From NCBI GenBank assembly GCA_014379345.1, contig JACMLY010000063.1:1-46236 (forward strand): a stretch of DNA of 46,236 nucleotides, in the 5' to 3' direction. Below, piece after piece: positions 43,543 to 46,236 of the stretch. The stretch comes from Chitinophagaceae bacterium. GTDB lineage: Bacteria > Bacteroidota > Bacteroidia > Chitinophagales > Chitinophagaceae. The position numbers were made by a program, and so were the translations under genes. The notes under the pieces were generated by a model, which was given only the letters and a program-made list of their open reading frames with translations, was not told the DNA's origin and searched no databases. How positions within the stretch are numbered: position 1 is the first letter of the stretch; every line of letters begins with the position of its first letter.

Positions 43543-46236
43543 TCAAATCAAGGGTAATTGAATTACGAACTTACTGCCTTCACCTTCTTTCGTTTCCACT
43601 TTTATCTCACCCCCATTTGCTTTTATTATATCATATGCCAGTGATAAACCCAAACCAGTGCCCTGGCCGGTGGGTTTGGTGGTAAAGAAGGGTTGAAAAA
43701 TTTTATCCAGTATCTTTAAAGAGATCCCGTTGCCATTGTCAGCGACGCTTATTTCAAACTTATCACTTCCTTTTTTTGTACTGACTGAAACAGTGGGCTC
43801 ATATTCTTCCCACTCCGGCAGGCGGGCTTCACCTACTTGCTTTTTCTTTTCTGAAACGGCATAAAATGCATTGGCTACTAAATTGACGACAACCCTGCCT
43901 ATATCCTTCCGCATAATATCAACGGTGCCCATGCTTTCATCATAATCGGTTTTCAATGTTGCATTGAATGAGGTTTCTTTTGCACTTAACCCATGGTACG
44001 CCAACCGCAAATATTCATCGGTGAATTTATTAATGTTTGTCAGCTCTTTTTTGCCACTGCTGCCTCCTGTATGTTGCAGCATTCCCTTTACAATACCATC
44101 GGCCCTTTTACCATGATGAATTATTTTTTTGAGATTTTGTTTGATGTCAGTTGCAATGACTTTTGCTTCATCAAGGTGTCCTGCGTCCAATTCTTCATTC
44201 ATTTCTGTTATCAATTCATTGCTTACTTCAGAAAAATTATTGACGAAGTTTAAGGGGTTTTGTATTTCATGCGCAATCCCTGCAGTGAGTTCGCCAAGGC
44301 TTGCCATCTTTTCTCTTTGAATTAGCTGCGCTTGTGTGGCTTTTAATTCGTTTAAAGTATCTTCTATTTGTTTCTTTTGGGTTTGTACTTTTTTGTTTTC
44401 TTCCCTCACCTGATTTGTTGCCACCTTTACCTTGTGTTCTAATATTTTTTTCTGATTGATAATCCGTTCATGCTTCCACCAGGAAAATAATAAGATGGAG
44501 GCAACAAGCAAAATTGCATATACGGAAAACATCCACCAGGTTCTCCACCATGGCGGCAATACTCTAAAGGCGTAACTCACAGGCTGGCCCCAGACCCCCT
44601 CCGGGCTTTGCGCTCTTACCATAAAGGTGTAATTGCCTTCATGAATGTTTCCAAAATTTACTGCAGTATTATGGCTGGCCGGCGACCAATCTTTGTCATA
44701 ACCCTCAAGGAAATATTTGTAATTAACGAGAAAATTTTTGTCGGTTTCTACCGCACCAAATTCGAAGCTGACGTTATTAAGATAGTAGGGTAGTACTAAC
44801 TTTTGTGGTATAGACTGCCATTTAGTGATGCCGTCAAACTGTATGTCAGTGAACCTTGCACGCAATGAATCTCTTTCCAGGGAAGTTAATCTCTTTCCAT
44901 AGGTATTAACTTCATCGATAATAGCTGCCCTCCTGTTTGCACTATCTGTACTTTCCCCGTAAACGGGTGCATCAAGATCTCTCCAGGAAACAACTTCGTT
45001 ATTAATTTTTAACCGGTTGATAAAAACCTGGGGAGGTGAGTTGCTGTTTTTATTTATTGCATCGGGCTCAAAACGCACAAGCCCCGTTTTGTCTGAACCG
45101 GTGGCAATCCAGATGATGCCCGAGCTGTCAGCAAACATCGCATTCAAGCCGGCATTTACGTCTTTGACCGGGTACCCGTGCTGGGTATTGAATATTCTGC
45201 CAACTGACCATTGTTTTCCACCCGAATCCGCTCCCTTTGCAGGCAGTAGTTCACACATTCCAAGATTTGTGCCCGCATATAACTTTTCATCATGGCCCTG
45301 AACAAGCTGCGTTATAAAATCATTGGGCAAGCCATCTTCTGTAGTTAAAGAAGTAAAAAAATGCTGATCAACATCTTTATTGCCCCCATCATCTGCCGAC
45401 GCCTGCATCATCTTTTCTTTGGATATCAGGCTTAATCCATGTTGTGTACCGAACCAAATATTATCTTGCCTGTCTTCTGTAATTGTCCAAACCACATTAT
45501 CACACAGGCCTTGCTCAACAGTGTAGTTGGTGAAGCCTTTTCCGTCAAATTTACTCACTCCGCCGCCCAGTGTTCCGAACCAGATGTTTGAATTTCTGTC
45601 TTCCTGAATGCAGAATACCACATTGCCTGCAAGCCCCTGCAATACGGTATAATTAGTGAAGTTTTTACCATCGAACTTACTGACACCTCCGCCAGATGTG
45701 CCAAACCAAAGATTTCCAGCTTTATCCTCGACGATACTGAAAACGACATTATTAGCGAGCCCCTGCAACGTAGTATAATTGGTAAAATTTTTACCATTAT
45801 ACTTACTGACGCCACCACCGGAAGTGCCAAACCATAAATTACCCGAACGATCTTTTAAAACGCAATAAATTTCGTTACGTGCAAGACCATCAGCTTTCGT
45901 AAAATTTGCAAATCGCTTCCCATCATACCTGCATACCCCACCACCTGAAGTTCCCAACCAAAGGTTGCCTTCTTTGTCGTTTTCAATACTGAAGATTATA
46001 TTGCTGGATAACCCCTGCGCAGTGGTAAAATTTGTGAAACTGGTACCGGCAAATTTGCATACGCCGCTACCAAAACTGCCAAACCAAAGATTACCTTTTT
46101 CATCCTCCGTAATGGTTCTTATCTGGTTATTGGCAAGGCCGTTGGCGGTTGAATACCTGGTAAAAATTCCCTTATCATATTGTATCACTCCGCTGTTCTG
46201 TGTCCCGAACCAAAGAGCGCCCTGTTTATCTTTTGC
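43543..46236 (-). CDS. Reg_prop/Y_Y_Y sensor histidine kinase E (5' end outside the window)
   Basis: Partial gene; the reading frame stays open to the window edge (AKDKQGALWFG before the first blade shown). The visible protein has propeller blades of 42 residues with motif GLxxN..I.ED..GNLWFGTSGGGV.KF, then LYAGTNLGMCELLP and IIWIATGSDKTG blades. A Y_Y_Y domain follows (YKYFLEGYDKDWSPAS, GNYTFMVRAQSPEGVWG), then a membrane helix (WWMFSVYAILLVASILLFSWW), a coiled coil and a kinase core (GELTAGIAHEIQNP; NLVANAFYAV; VADNGNGIS; GTGLGLSLAYDIIKANGG). It lacks the receiver and AraC domains that end classical hybrid two-component regulators. DIMRKDIG replaces the NIIPQDIG of its sister kinases. Confidence 0.93.
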   Translation of the reverse strand, partial: AKDKQGALWFGTQNSGVIQYDKGIFTRYSTANGLANNQIRTITEDEKGNLWFGSFGSGVCKFAGTSFTNFTTAQGLSSNIIFSIENDKEGNLWLGTSGGGVCRYDGKRFANFTKADGLARNEIYCVLKDRSGNLWFGTSGGGVSKYNGKNFTNYTTLQGLANNVVFSIVEDKAGNLWFGTSGGGVSKFDGKNFTNYTVLQGLAGNVVFCIQEDRNSNIWFGTLGGGVSKFDGKGFTNYTVEQGLCDNVVWTITEDRQDNIWFGTQHGLSLISKEKMMQASADDGGNKDVDQHFFTSLTTEDGLPNDFITQLVQGHDEKLYAGTNLGMCELLPAKGADSGGKQWSVGRIFNTQHGYPVKDVNAGLNAMFADSSGIIWIATGSDKTGLVRFEPDAINKNSNSPPQVFINRLKINNEVVSWRDLDAPVYGESTDSANRRAAIIDEVNTYGKRLTSLERDSLRARFTDIQFDGITKWQSIPQKLVLPYYLNNVSFEFGAVETDKNFLVNYKYFLEGYDKDWSPASHNTAVNFGNIHEGNYTFMVRAQSPEGVWGQPVSYAFRVLPPWWRTWWMFSVYAILLVASILLFSWWKHERIINQKKILEHKVKVATNQVREENKKVQTQKKQIEDTLNELKATQAQLIQREKMASLGELTAGIAHEIQNPLNFVNNFSEVSNELITEMNEELDAGHLDEAKVIATDIKQNLKKIIHHGKRADGIVKGMLQHTGGSSGKKELTNINKFTDEYLRLAYHGLSAKETSFNATLKTDYDESMGTVDIMRKDIGRVVVNLVANAFYAVSEKKKQVGEARLPEWEEYEPTVSVSTKKGSDKFEISVADNGNGISLKILDKIFQPFFTTKPTGQGTGLGLSLAYDIIKANGGEIKVETKEGEGSKFVIQLPLI
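45511..46140 (-). repeat. 126-bp tandem repeats encoding propeller blades
   Basis: Five consecutive 126-base units (42 codons each) inside kinase E, each starting with the GL(A/S)xN motif; a sixth partial unit follows. Units three and four are almost the same in protein sequence, so the array probably grew by recent unequal exchange. Confidence 0.7.

Overview
The window looks like chromosomal DNA of a Bacteroidota bacterium, most likely Chitinophagaceae or a close relative. The evidence is a SusC-like/CarboxypepD_reg TonB-dependent receptor, a GH97 enzyme, sensor kinases with Reg_prop/Y_Y_Y and TPR sensors, moderately AT-rich DNA with few Shine-Dalgarno sites, a TAnnTTTG-type promoter and typical Bacteroidota intergenic repeats. 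No tRNA, rRNA or phage gene was recognised. Family assignments rest on motif recognition by eye; no database search was possible.

Layout. (1) 376-10621: carbohydrate-related genes. A Tat-signal small subunit and a signal-less GMC oxidoreductase form a likely periplasmic sugar/glycoside dehydrogenase. They are followed by a secreted TIM-barrel sugar isomerase/epimerase-like protein, a TonB-dependent receptor, a YjlB-type cupin, a beta-propeller protein on the other strand and a GH97 glycosidase. (2) 10663-11907: a conserved hypothetical gene and a DUF2272 protein. (3) 23092-11923 (minus strand): a complex I operon in the order nuoA-B-C-D-H-I-J-K-L-M-N. nuoE, nuoF and nuoG are absent, so the locus encodes the membrane arm and connecting module without the NADH-oxidising module. 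Several spacers are filled with inverted or heptanucleotide repeats. The nuoC-nuoD spacer carries a gene for a four-helix-bundle (23S rRNA intervening-sequence type) protein framed by perfect 13-bp inverted repeats. (4) 23437-27175: small stand-alone genes (ABM monooxygenase-like, NTF2-like lipoprotein, RibD/DHFR-like, parvulin PPIase, a hypothetical protein) and a decayed NHL-repeat gene. (5) 33720-27600 (minus): tetR followed by a TolC / membrane-fusion / RND efflux operon. The RND gene carries a one-base frameshift, and two matching palindromic operators lie in front of tetR and tolC. (6) 46236-33883 (minus): five consecutive sensor histidine kinases with different sensory N-termini (propeller, 7TM, three TPR types) but nearly the same kinase core. 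They are followed directly by a lone receiver protein and a receiver-class III nucleotide cyclase. The tight spacing suggests one operon in which many inputs feed a second-messenger output.

The two most interesting items are the four-helix-bundle element and its family of heptad-repeat spacers inside the nuo operon, and the five-kinase operon ending in a cyclase.
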